The notes under the pieces are model-generated. The model saw only the letters and a program-made list of their open reading frames with translations, made no database searches and was not told where the DNA came from. Shown piece by piece: positions 38,927 through 50,405 of a stretch of 64,000 nucleotides of DNA (positions are counted from its first letter, which is position 1; every line of letters starts with the position of its first letter). Location: contig CAUZKV010000008.1 of the NCBI GenBank assembly GCA_963580455.1, positions 1,178,001-1,242,000 of the forward strand. Reading direction: 5' to 3'. This DNA comes from Euonymus europaeus. Lineage: Eukaryota; Streptophyta; Magnoliopsida; Celastrales; Celastraceae. A program made the position numbers and the translations under genes.

Positions 38927-41002
38927 TATCCGTTGACTCCGAGTTCTGAATTCGGTGATTTTTAGCTTGATTTCACACTACTTTTGGAGCTCTACGATCC
39001 TGGCATTTCGGATTTTGATTTCAGAACTCGTGGCTAGTAGGTCTCGTTTCACCTAGTTAGCCGCGAAATGTGGTTTCTTTACGTAAACGGTTTCATGAAT
39101 ATCCGTTGACTCCGAGTTCTGAATTCGGTGATTTTTAGCTTGATTACACACTACTTTTCGAGCTCTACCATCCCGGCGTTTCGGATTTTGATTTCAGAAC
39201 TCGTGGCTAGTTGGTCTCGTTTCACCAATTTGGCCACAAAATGTGGTTTCTTTACGTAAATGGTTTTAGGAATATCCGTTGACTCCGAGTTCTGAATTCG
39301 GTGATTTTTAGCTTGATTTCACACTACTTTTCAAGCTCTACAATCCTGGCGTTTCGGATTTTGATTTCAGAACTCGTGGCTAGTAGGTCTCGTTTCACCT
39401 AGTTAGCCGCGAAATTTGGTTTCTTTACGTAAACGGTTTTAGGAATATCCGTTGACTCCGAGTTCTGAATTCGGTGATTTTTAGCTTGATTTCACACTAC
39501 TTTTCGAGCTCTACAATCTTGGCATTTTGGATTTTTATTTCAGAACTCGTGGCTAGTAGGTCTCGTTTCACCTAGTTAGCCGCAAAATGTGTTTTCTTTA
39601 CGTAAACGGTTTTATGAATATCCGTTGACTCCGAGTTCTGAATTCGGTGATTTTTATCTTGATTTCACACTACTTTTCGAGCTCTACAATCCTGGCTTTT
39701 CGAATTTTGATTTCAGAACTTGTGGCTAGTAGGTCTCGTTTCACCTAGTTAGCCGCGAAATGTGGTTTCTTTACGAAAACGGTTTTAGGAATATCCGTTG
39801 ACTCCGAGTTCTGAATTCGGTGATTTTTAGCTTGATTTCACACTACTTTTGGAGCTCTACGATCCTGGCATTTCGGATTTTGATTTCAGAACTCGTGGCT
39901 AGTAGGTCTCGTTTCACCTAGTTAGCCGCGAAATGTGGTTTCTTTACGTAAACGGTTTTATGAATATCCGTTGACTCTGAGTTCTGAATTCGGTGATTTT
40001 TAGCTTGATTTCACACTACTTTTCGAGCTCTACAATCTTGGCGTTTCGGATTTTGATTTCAGAACTCGTGGCTAGTAGGTCTCGTTTCACCTAGTTAGCC
40101 GCGAAATGTGGTTTCTTTACGTAAACGGTTTTATGAATATCCGTTGACTCCGAGTTCTGAATTCGGTGATTTTTAGCTTGATTATACACTACTTTTCGAG
40201 CTCTACAATCCTGGGTTTTCGGATTTTGATTTCAAAACTCGTGGCTAGTAGGTCTCGTTTCACCTAGTTAGCCGCGAAATGTGGTTTCTTTACGTAAACG
40301 GTTTCATGAATATCCGTTGACTCCGAGTTCTGAATTCGGTGATTTTTAGCTTGATTTCACACTACTTTTCGAGCTCTACAATCTTGGCATTTTGGATTTT
40401 TATTTCAGAACTCGTGGCTAGTAGGTCTCGTTTCACCTAGTTAGCCGCAAAATGTGTTTTCTTTACGTAAACGGTTTTATGAATATCCGTTGACTCCGAG
40501 TTCTGAATTCGGTGATTTTTATCTTGATTTCACACTACTTTTCGAGCTCTACAATCCTGGCTTTTCGGATTTTGATTTCAGAACTTGTGGCTAGTAGGTC
40601 TCGTTTCACCTAGTTAGCCGCGAAATGTGGTTTCTTTACGAAAACGGTTTTAGGAATATCCGTTGACTCCGAGTTCTGAATTCGGTGATTTTTAGCTTGA
40701 TTTCACACTACTTTTGGAGCTCTACGATCCTGGCATTTCGGATTTTGATTTCAGAACTCGTGGCTAGTAGGTCTCGTTTCACCTAGTTAGCCGCGAAATG
40801 TGGTTTCTTTACGTAAACGGTTTTATGAATATCCGTTGACTCTGAGTTCTGAATTCGGTGATTTTTAGCTTGATTTCACACTACTTTTCGAGCTCTACAA
40901 TCTTGGCGTTTCGGATTTTGATTTCAGAACTCGTGGCTAGTAGGTCTCGTTTCACCTAGTTAGCCGCGAAATGTGGTTTCTTTACGTAAACGGTTTTATG
41001 AA

Positions 41003-41348
41003 TATCCGTTGACTCCGAGTTCTGAATTCGGTGATTTTTAGCTTGATTATACACTACTTTTCGAGCTCTACAATCCTGGGTTTTCGGATTTTGATTTCAA
41101 AACTCGTGGCTAGTAGGTCTCGTTTCACCTAGTTAGCCGCGAAATGTGGTTTCTTTACGTAAACGGTTTCATGAATATCCGTTGACTCCGAGTTCTGAAT
41201 TCGGTGATTTTTAGCTTGATTATACACTACTTTTCGAGCTCTACAATCCTGGGTTTTCGGATTTTGATTTCAAAACTCGTGGCTAGTAGGTCTCGTTTCA
41301 CCTAGTTAGCCGCGAAATGTGGTTTCTTTACGTAAACGGTTTCATGAA
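41003..41348 (+). repeat. Identical adjacent monomer pair
   Basis: Monomers 41003-41175 and 41176-41348 are identical at all 173 bases by eye, both with GATTATACAC, GGGTTTTCGG, CAAAACTCG and a TTTCATGAA tail. Neighbouring monomers in this array normally differ at several sites, so this is a very recent single-monomer duplication. Confidence 0.9.
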
Positions 41349-43486
41349 TATCCGTTGACTCCGAGTTCTGAATTCGGTGATTTTTAGCTTGATTTCACAC
41401 TACTTTTCGAGCTCTACAATCTTGGCATTTTGGATTTTTATTTCAGAACTCGTGGCTAGTAGGTCTCGTTTCACCTAGTTAGCCGCAAAATGTGTTTTCT
41501 TTACGTAAACGGTTTTATGAATATCCGTTGACTCCGAGTTCTGAATTCGGTGATTTTTATCTTGATTTCACACTACTTTTCGAGCTCTACAATCCTGGCT
41601 TTTCGGATTTTGATTTCAGAACTTGTGGCTAGTAGGTCTCGTTTCACCTAGTTAGCCGCGAAATGTGGTTTCTTTACGAAAACGGTTTTAGGAATATCCG
41701 TTGACTCCGAGTTCTGAATTCGGTGATTTTTAGCTTGATTTCACACTACTTTTGGAGCTCTACGATCCTGGCATTTCGGATTTTGATTTCAGAACTCGTG
41801 GCTAGTAGGTCTCGTTTCACCTAGTTAGCCGCGAAATGTGGTTTCTTTACGTAAACGGTTTTATGAATATCCGTTGACTCTGAGTTCTGAATTCGGTGAT
41901 TTTTAGCTTGATTTCACACTACTTTTCGAGCTCTACAATCTTGGCGTTTCGGATTTTGATTTCAGAACTCGTGGCTAGTAGGTCTCGTTTCACCTAGTTA
42001 GCCGCGAAATGTGGTTTCTTTACGTAAACGGTTTTATGAATATCCGTTGACTCCGAGTTCTGAATTCGGTGATTTTTAGCTTGATTATACACTACTTTTC
42101 GAGCTCTACAATCCTGGGTTTTCGGATTTTGATTTCAAAACTCGTGGCTAGTAGGTCTCGTTTCACCTAGTTAGCCGCGAAATGTGGTTTCTTTACGTAA
42201 ACGGTTTCATGAATATCCGTTGACTCCGAGTTCTGAATTCGGTGATTTTTAGCTTGATTTCACACTACTTTTCGAGCTCTACAATCCTGGCATTTCGAAT
42301 TTTAATTTCAGAACTCGTGGCTAGTAGGTCTCGTTTCACCTAGTTAGCCGCGAAATGTGGTTTCTTTACGTAAACGGTTTTATAAATATCCGTTGACTCT
42401 GAGTTCTGAATTCGGTGATTTTTAGCTTGATTTCACACTACTTTTCGAGCTCTACAATCCTGGCTTTTCGGATTTTGATTTCAGAACTCGTGGCTAGTAG
42501 GTCTCGTTTCACCTAGTTAGCCGCAAAATGTGGTTTCTTTACGTAAACGGTTTCATGAATATCCGTTGACTCCGAGTTCTGAATACGGTGATTTTTAGCT
42601 TGATTACACACTACTTTTCGAGCTCTACCATCCCGGCGTTTCGGATTTTGATTTCAGAACTCGTGGCTAGTTGGTCTCGTTTCACCTATTTGGCCGCAAA
42701 ATGTGGTTTCTTTACGTAAATGGTTTTAGGAATATCCGTTGACTCCGAGTTCTGAATTCGGTGATTTTTAGCTTGATTTCACACTACTTTTCGAGCTCTA
42801 CAATCCTGGCCTTTCGGATTTTGATTTCAGAACTCGTGGCTAGTAGGTCTCGTTTCACCTAGTTAGCCGCGAAATGTGGTTTCTTTACGTAAACGGTTTT
42901 AGGAATATCCGTTGACTCCGAGTTCTGAATTCGGTGATTTTTAGCTTGATTTCACACTACTTTTCAAGCTCTACAATCCTGGCGTTTCGGATTTTGATTT
43001 CAGAACTCGTGGCTATTAAGTCTCGTTTCACCTAGTTAGCCGCGAAATGTGGTTTCTTTACGTAAACGGTTTTATGAATATTCGTTGACTCCGAGTTCTG
43101 AATTCGGTGATTTTTAGCTTGATTTCACACTACTTTTCGAGCTCTACAATCCTGGCTTTTCGGATTTTGATTTCAGAACTCGTGGCTAGTAGGTCTCGTT
43201 TCACCTAGTTAGCCGCGAAATTTGGTTTCTTTACGTAAACGGTTTTAGGAATATCCGTTGACTCCGAGTTCTGAATTCGGTGATTTTTAGCTTGATTTCA
43301 CACTACTTTTCGAGCTCTACAATCCTGGCATTTTGGATTTTTATTTCAGAACTCGTGGCTAGTAGGTCTCGTTTCACCTAGTTAGCCGCGAAATGTGTTT
43401 TCTTTACATAAACGGTTTTATGAATATCCGTTGACTCCGAGTTCTGAATTCGGTGATTTTTAGCTTGATTTCACACTACTTTTCGA
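41346..43486 (+). repeat. 13-monomer-period HOR, first copy
   Basis: Matches 43595-45735 at +2249 bp (13 x 173). Markers: CTTGGCATTTTGG, TTTTATCTTG, CTTTTGGAGCTC (41751, 44000), GATTATACAC (41082 + 1000, 44331), GAATACGGTG (42581, 44830), AATATTCG and TTACATAAACGG (43405, 45654). Private changes: GAACTTGTGG, TTATAAATATCC, GGCATTTCGAATTTT and GGCTATTAAGTC. Confidence 0.85.
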
Positions 43487-43594
43487 ACTCTACAATCCTG
43501 GCGTTTCGGATTTTGATTTCAGAACTCGTGGCTAGTAGGTCTCGTTTCACCTAGTTAGCCGCGAAATTTGGTTTCTTTACGTAAACGGTTTTAG

Positions 43595-45735
43595 GAATAT
43601 CCGTTGACTCCGAGTTCTGAATTCGGTGATTTTTAGCTTGATTTCACACTACTTTTCGAGCTCTACAATCTTGGCATTTTGGATTTTTATTTCAGAACTC
43701 GTGGCTAGTAGGTCTCGTTTCACCTAGTTAGCCGCAAAATGTGTTTTCTTTACGTAAACGGTTTTATGAATATCCGTTGACTCCGAGTTCTGAATTCGGT
43801 GATTTTTATCTTGATTTCACACTACTTTTCGAGCTCTACAATCCTGGCTTTTCGGATTTTGATTTCAGAACTCGTGGCTAGTAGGTCTCGTTTCACCTAG
43901 TTAGCCGCGAAATGTGGTTTCTTTACGAAAACGGTTTTAGGAATATCCGTTGACTCCGAGTTCTGAATTCGGTGATTTTTAGCTTGATTTCACACTACTT
44001 TTGGAGCTCTACGATCCTGGCATTTCGGATTTTGATTTCAGAACTCGTGGCTAGTAGGTCTCGTTTCACCTAGTTAGCCGCGAAATGTGGTTTCTTTACG
44101 TAAACGGTTTTATGAATATCCGTTGACTCTGAGTTCTGAATTCGGTGATTTTTAGCTTGATTTCACACTACTTTTCGAGCTCTACAATCTTGGCATTTCG
44201 GATTTTGATTTTAGAACTCGTGGCTAGTAGGTCTCGTTTCACCTAGTTAGCCGCGAAATGTGGTTTCTTTACGTAAACGGTTTTATGAATATCCGTTGAC
44301 TCCGAGTTCTGAATTCGGTGATTTTTAGCTTGATTATACACTACTTTTCGAGCTCTACAATCCTGGGTTTTCGGATTTCGATTTCAAAACTCGTGGCTAG
44401 TAGGTCTCGTTTCACCTAGTTAGCCGCGAAATGTGGTTTCTTTACGTAAACGGTTTCATGAATATCCGTTGACTCCGAGTTCTGAATTCGGTGATTTTTA
44501 GCTTGATTTCACACTACTTTTCGAGCTCTACAATCCTGGCATTTCGGATTTTAATTTCAGAACTCGTGGCAAGTAGGTCTCGTTTCACCTAGTTAGCCGC
44601 GAAATGTGGTTTCTTTACGTAAACGGTTTTATGAATATCCGTTGACTCTGAGTTCTGAATTCGGTGATTTTTAGCTTGATTTCACACTACTTTTCGAGCT
44701 CTACAATCCTGGCTTTTCGGATTTTGATTTCAGAACTCGTGGCTAGTAGGTCTCGTTTCACCTAGTTAGCCGCAAAATGTGGTTTCTTTACGTAAACGGT
44801 TTCATGAATATCCGTTGACTCCGAGTTCTGAATACGGTGATTTTTAGCTTGATTACACACTACTTTTCGAGCTCTACCATCCCGGCGTTTCGGATTTTGA
44901 TTTCAGAACTCGTGGCTAGTTGGTCTCGTTTCACCTATTTGGCCGCAAAATGTGGTTTCTTTACGTAAATGGTTTTAGGAATATCCGTTGACTCCGAGTT
45001 CTGAATTCGGTGATTTTTAGCTTGATTTCACACTACTTTTCGAGCTCTACAATCCTGGCCTTTCGGATTTTGATTTCAGAACTCGTGGCTAGTAGGTCTC
45101 GTTTCACCTAGTTAGCCGCGAAATGTGGTTTCTTTACGTAAACGGTTTTAGGAATATCCGTTGACTCCGAGTTCTGAATTCGGCGATTTTTGGCTTGATT
45201 TCACACTACTTTTCAAGCTCTACAATCCTGGCGTTTCGGATTTTGATTTCAGAACTCGTGGCTATTAGGTCTCGTTTCACCTAGTTAGCCGCGAAATGTG
45301 GTTTCTTTACGTAAACGGTTTTATGAATATTCGTTGACTCCGAGTTCTGAATTCGGTGATTTTTAGCTTGATTTCACACTACTTTTCGAGCTCTACAATC
45401 CTGGCTTTTCGGATTTTGATTTCAGAACTCGTGGCTAGTAGGTCTCGTTTCACCTAGTTAGCCGCGAAATTTGGTTTCTTTACGTAAACGGTTTTAGGAA
45501 TATCCGTTGACTCCGAGTTCTGAATTCGGTGATTTTTAGCTTGATTTCACACTACTTTTCGAGCTCTACAATCCTGGCATTTTGGATTTTTATTTCAGAA
45601 CTCGTGGCTAGTAGGTCTCGTTTCACCTAGTTAGCCGCGAAATGTGTTTTCTTTACATAAACGGTTTTATGAATATCCGTTGACTCCGAGTTCTGAATTC
45701 GGTGATTTTTAGCTTGATTTCACACTACTTTTCGA
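43595..45735 (+). repeat. 13-monomer-period HOR, second copy
   Basis: Partner of 41346-43486. It has its own changes: CTCGTGGCAAGTAGG near 44570 and CGGCGATTTTTGGCTTG near 45184. Its right part (from 45216) also belongs to the 30-monomer HOR, so the two amplification events overlap. The 108 bp between copies is satellite with AAATTTGG and TTTTAGG. Confidence 0.85.
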
Positions 45736-48700
45736 GCTCTACAATCCTGGATTTTCGGATTTTGATTTCAGAACTCGTGGCTAGTAGGTCTCGTTTCACC
45801 TAGTTAGCCGCGAAATGTGGTTTCTTTACGAAAACGGTTTTAGGAATATCCGTTGACTCCGAGTTCTGAATTCGGTTATTTTTAGCTTGATTTCACACTA
45901 CTTTTCGAGCTCTACGATCCTGGCATTTCGGATTTTGATTTCAGAACTCGTGGCTAGTAGGTCTCGTTTCACCTAGTTAGCCGCGAAATGTGGTTTCTTT
46001 ACGTAAACGGTTTTATGAATATCCGTTGACTCTGAGTTCTGAATTCGGTGATTTTTAGCTTGATTTCAAACTACTTTTCGAGCTCTACAATCTTGGCGTT
46101 TCGGATTTTGATTTCAGAACTCGTGGCTAGTAGGTCTCGTTTCACCTAGTTAGCCGCGAAATGTGGTTTCTTTACGTAAACGGTTTTATGAATATCCGTT
46201 GACTCCGAGTTCTGAATTCGGTGATTTTTAGCTTGATTACACACTACTTTTCGAGCTCTACAATCCTGGGTTTTCGGATTTTGATTTCAGAACTAGTGGA
46301 TAGTAGGTCTCGTTTCACCTAGTTAGCCGCGAAATGTGGTTTCTTTACGTAAACGGTTTCATGAATATCCGTTGACTCCGAGTTCTGAATTCGGTGATTT
46401 TTAGCTTGATTTCACACTACTTTTCGAGCTCTACAATCCTGGCATTTCGGATTTTAATTTCAGAACTCGTGGCTAGTAGGTCTCGTTTCACCTAGTTAGC
46501 CGCGAAATGTGGTTTCTTTACGTAAACGGTTTTATGAATATCCGTTGACTCTGAGTTCTGAATTCGGTGATTTTTAGCTTGATTTCACACTACTTTTCGA
46601 GCTCTACAATCCTGGCTTTTCGGATTTTGATTTCAGAACTCGTGGCTAGTAGGTCTCGTTTCACCAAGTTAGCCGCGAAATGTGGTTTCTTTACGTAAAC
46701 GGTTTTATGAATATCCGTTGACTCCGAGTTCTGAATTCGGTGATTTTTAGCTTGATTTCACACTACTTTTCGAGCTCTACAATCTTGGCGTTTTGGATTT
46801 TGATTTCAGAACTCGTGGCTAGTAGTTCTCGTTTCACCTAGTTAGCCGCGAAATGTGGTTTCTTTACGTAAACGGTTTTATGAATATTCGTTGACTCCGA
46901 GTTCTGAATTCGGTGATTTTTAGCTTGATTTCACACTACTTTTCGAGCTCTACAATCCTGGCGTTTCGGATTTTGATTTCAGAACTCGTGGCTAGTAGGT
47001 CTCGTTTCACCTAGTTAGCCGCAAAATTTGGTTTCTTTACGTAAACGGTTTTAGGAATATCCGTTGACTCCGAGTTCTGAATTCGGTGATTTTTAGCTTG
47101 ATTTCACACTACTTTTCGAGCTCTACAATCCTGGCATTTTGGATTTTTATTTCAGAACTCGTGGATAGTAGGTCTCGTTTCTCCTAGTTAGCCGCGAAAT
47201 GTGTTTTCTTTACGTAAACGGTTTTATGAATATCCGTTGACTCCGAGTTCTGAATTCGGTGATTTTTAGCTTGATTTCACACTACTTTTCGAGCTCTTCA
47301 ATCCTGGATTTTCGGATTTTGATTTCAGAACTCGTGGCTAGTAGGTCTCGTTTCACCTAGTTAGCCGCGAAATGTGGTTTCTTTACGAAAACGGTTTTAG
47401 GAATATCCGTTGACTCCGAGTTCTGAATTCGGTGATTTTTAGCTTGATTTCACACTACTTTTCGAGCTCTACGATCCTGGCATTTCGGATTTTGATTTCA
47501 GAACTCGTGGCTAGTAGGTCTCGTTTCACCTAGTTAGCCGCGAAATGTGGTTTCTTTACGTAAACGGTTTTATGAATATCCGTTGACTCTGAGTTCTAAA
47601 TTCGGTGATTTTTAGCTTGATTTCACACTACTTTTCGAGCTCCACAATCCTGGCCTTTCGTATTTTGATTTCAGAACTCGTGGCTAGTAGGTCTCGTTTC
47701 ACCTAGTTAGCCGCGAAATGTGGTTTCTTTACGTAAACGGTTTCATGAATATCCGTTGACTCCGAGTTCTGAATTCGGTGATTTTTAGCTTGATTACACA
47801 CTACTTTTCGAGCTCTACCATCCCGGCGTTTCGGATTTTGATTTCAGAACTCGTGGCTAGTAGGTCTCGTTTCAACTAGTTAGCCGCGAAATGTGGTTTC
47901 TTTACGTATACGGTTTTAGGAATATCCGTTGACTCCGAGTTCTGAATTCGGTGATTTTTAGCTTGATTTCACACTACTTTTCGAGCTCTACGATCCTGGC
48001 GTTTCGGATTTTGATTTCAGAACTCGTGGCTAGTAGGTCTCGTTTCACCTAGTTAGCCTTGAAATGTGGTTTCTTTACGTAAACAGCTTTATGAATATCC
48101 GTTGACTCTAAGTTCTGAATTCGGTGATTTTTAGCTTGATTTCACACTACTTTTTGAGCTCTACAATCCTGGCTATTCGGATTTTGATTTCAGAGCTCGT
48201 GGCTAGTAGGTCTCGTTTCACCTAGTTAGCCGCGAAATGTGGTTTCCTTACGTAAACGGTTTCATGAATATCCGTTGACTCCGAGTTCTGAATTCGGTGA
48301 TTTTTAGCTTGATTTCACACTAATTTTCGAGCTCTACGATCCTGGCATTTCGGATTTTAATTTCAGAACTCGTGGCTAGTAGGTCTCGTTTCACCTAGTT
48401 AGTCGCGAAATGTGGTTTCTTTACGTAAACGGTTTTATGAATATCCGTTGACTCCGAGTTCTGAATTCGGTGATTTTTAGCTTGATTTCACACTACTTTT
48501 CGAGCTCTACAATCCTGGCTTTTCGGATTTTGATTTCAGAACTCGTGGCTAGTAGGTCTCGTTTCACCTAGTTAGCCGCGAAATTTGGTTTCTTTACGTA
48601 AACGGTTTGAGGAATATCCGTTGACTCCGAGTTCTGAATTCGGTGATTTTTAGCTTGCTTTCACACTACTTTTCGAGCTCTACAATCCTGGCATTTCGGA

Positions 48701-50184
48701 TTTTTATTTCAGAACTCGTGGCTAGTAGGTCTCGTTTCACCTAGTTAGCCGCGAAATGTGGTTTCTTTACGTAAACGGTTTTAGGAATATCCGTTGACTC
48801 CGAGTTCTGAATTCGGTGATTTTTAGCTTGATTTCACACTACTTTTCGAGCTCTACGATCCTGGCGTTTCGGATTTTGATTTCAGAACTCGTGGCTAGTA
48901 GGTCTCGTTTCACCTAGTTAGCCTTGAAATGTGGTTTCTTTACGTAAACAGCTTTATGAATATCCGTTGACTCTAAGTTCTGAATTCGGTGATTTTTAGC
49001 TTGATTTCACACTACTTTTTGAGCTCTACAATCCTGGCTATTCGGATTTTGATTTCAGTGCTCGTGGCTAGTAGGTCTCGTTTCACCTAGTTAGCCGCGA
49101 AATGTGGTTTCCTTACGTAAACGGTTTCATGAATATCCGTTGACTCCGAGTTCTGAATTCGGTGATTTTTAGCTTGATTTCACACTACTTTTCGAGCTCT
49201 ACAATCCTGGCATTTCGGATTTTAATTTCAGAACTCGTGGCTAGTAGGTCTCGTTTCACCTAGTTAGTCGCGAAATGTGGTTTCTTTACGTAAACGGTTT
49301 TATGAATATCCGTTGACTCCGAGTTCTGAATTCGGTGATTTTTAGCTTGATTTCACACTACTTTTCGAGCTCTACAATCCTGGCTTTTCGGATTTTGATT
49401 TCAGAACTCGTGGCTAGTAGGTCTCGTTTCACCTAGTTAGCCGCGAAATTTGGTTTCTTTACGTAAACGGTTTGAGGAATATCCGTTGACTCCGAGTTCT
49501 GAATTCGGTGATTTTTAGCTTGCTTTCACACTACTTTTCGAGCTCTACAATCCTGGCATTTCGGATTTTTATTTCAGAACTCGTGGCTAGTAGGTCTCGT
49601 TTCACCTAGTTAGCCGCGAAATGTGGTTTCTTTACGTAAACGGTTTTAGGAATATCCGTTGACTCCGAGTTCTGAATTCGGTGATTTTTAGCTTGATTTC
49701 ACACTACTTTTCGAGCTCTACGATCCTGGCGTTTCGGATTTTGATTTCAGAACTCGTGGCTAGTAGGTCTCGTTTCACCTAGTTAGCCTTGAAATGTGGT
49801 TTCTTTACGTAAACCGCTTTATGAATATCCGTTGACTCTAAGTTCTGAATTCGGTGATTTTTAGCTTGATTTCACACTACTTTTGGAGCTCTACAATCCT
49901 GGCTGTTCGGATTTTGATTTCAGAGCTCGTGGCTAGTAGGTCTCGTTTCACCTAGTTAGCCGCGAAATGTGGTTTCCTTACGTAAACGGTTTCATGAATA
50001 TCCGTTGACTCCGAGTTCTGAATTCGGTGATTTTTAGCTTGATTTCACACTACTTTTCGAGCTCTACAATCCTGGCATTTCGGATTTTAATTTCAGAACT
50101 CGTGGCTAGTAGGTCTCGTTTCACCTAGTTAGTCGCAAAATGTGGTTTCTTTACGTAAACGGTTTTATGAATATCCGTTGACTC

Positions 50185-50275
50185 CGAGTTCTGAATTCGG
50201 TGATTTTTAGCTTGATTTCACACTACTTTTCGAGCTCTACAATCCTGGCTTTTCGGATTTTGATTTCAGAACTCG
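50185..50275. repeat. 11-bp inverted repeat within the monomer
   Basis: CGAGTTCTGAA (50185-50195) and its exact reverse complement TTCAGAACTCG (50265-50275) flank a 69-bp loop. The arms are kept in most monomers of the array. Common variants weaken them: CTCTGAG on the left arm, AGAGCTCG on the right. They could form a hairpin in single-stranded DNA or bind a dimeric protein; neither is shown by sequence alone. The 98-bp monomer at 57092 has lost the DNA between the arms. Confidence 0.85.
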
Positions 50276-50322
50276 TGGCTAGTAGGTCTCGTTTCACCTA
50301 GTTAGCCGCGAAATGTGGTTTC

Positions 50323-50332
50323 TTTACGTAAA
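50323..50332. other. 10-bp palindrome TTTACGTAAA in each monomer
   Basis: A perfect palindrome at monomer positions 152-161 (contains TACGTA). It is present in most copies. Recurrent variants are TTACGAAAAC (for example 12092, 15206, 38217), TTACGTATAC (3788, 7593, 8112, 10015) and TTACATAAAC (43402, 45651, 50840). Such a site could be a protein-binding dyad, but nothing here shows that; it may simply be inherited monomer sequence. Confidence 0.8.
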
Positions 50333-50405
50333 CGGTTTCATGAATATCCGTTGACTCCGAGTTCTGAATTCGGTGATTTTTAGCTTGATTTCACACTACT
50401 TTTCG

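Larger units (their letters stand above)
38235..42213 (+). repeat. 4-, 5- and 6-monomer forms of one short HOR
   Basis: The unit is CTTTTGGAGCTC/CTACGATCC; CTCTGAG/CTTGGCGTTT; GATTATACAC/GGGTTTT/CAAAACTCG; CTTGGCATTTTGG/GCAAAATGTG; TTTTATCTTG/GAACTTGTGG/GAAAACGG. Starts of the CTTTTGGAGCTC monomer are 38235, 38927, 39792, 40657 and 41695. The first interval is 4 monomers because two are fused (38754). The second is 5 but carries a GATTACACAC segment from the 36-38 kb unit. The third is the full 5. The fourth is 6 because one monomer is doubled (41003, 41176). The fifth stops after three monomers. Confidence 0.85.
47923..50344 (+). repeat. Nested 5-monomer unit (865 bp) x 2.8 inside the 30-monomer HOR
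   Basis: Units start at 47923, 48788 and 49653; the last has four monomers. Types in order: CTACGATCCTGGCG with AGCCTTGAAATG and AACAGCTTTATG; CTCTAAGTTC/GGCTATTCGG/GGTTTCCTTACG; GGCATTT with TTAGTCGCGAAATG; GGCTTTT with AAATTTGG and GGTTTGAGG; TTGCTTTCAC with GGCATTTCGGATTTTTAT. AGCCTTG occurs at intervals of exactly 865 bp (about 48056, 48921, 49786). The third unit has its own AAACCGC, GGCTGTTCGG and AGTCGCAAAATG changes. The same array is present at 53113-55534, so it formed before the 5190-bp duplication. Confidence 0.92.
50172..50344 (+). repeat. Representative near-consensus monomer (173 bp)
   Basis: Chosen as a clean copy to define monomer coordinates. In order: TATCCGTTGAC (1-11); left inverted-repeat arm CGAGTTCTGAA (14-24) overlapping GAATTC (22-27); T-run and TTGATTTCA (41-49); CACACTAC (48-55); GAGCTC (61-66); a hypervariable dinucleotide after CCTGG (78-79); TTCGG (81-85); a second TTGATTTCA-like segment (89-97); right arm TTCAGAACTCG (94-104); two CTAG sites (near 108 and 127); GCCGCG (134-139); the palindrome TTTACGTAAA (152-161); and a variable tail at 165-171 (TTTTAT, TTTCAT, TTTTAG or TTTGAG before GAA). 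There are eleven CpG sites. Segments 25-49 and 81-97 share TTCGG, ATTTT and GATTTCA in the same order, suggesting an old internal duplication. Confidence 0.95.
45216..50390 (+). repeat. 30-monomer HOR, first copy (period 5190 bp)
   Basis: The longest and cleanest duplication in the window, matching 50406-55580 at +5190 bp (30 x 173). Rare markers at exact offset: AACTAGTGGATAG (46291, 51481), GTTTCTCCTAG, GAGCTCTTCAATCC (47291, 52481), TTTCGTATTTTG, TTGACTCTAAGTTC, TTCTAAATTCGG, AAACCGCTTTATG and AGTCGCAAAATG (50131, 55321). Differences I found between copies: 46666, 47977, 48000, 49003, 49059 and about 49785. Edges are 45215 (A/G) and 50391 (T/A). Confidence 0.95.
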
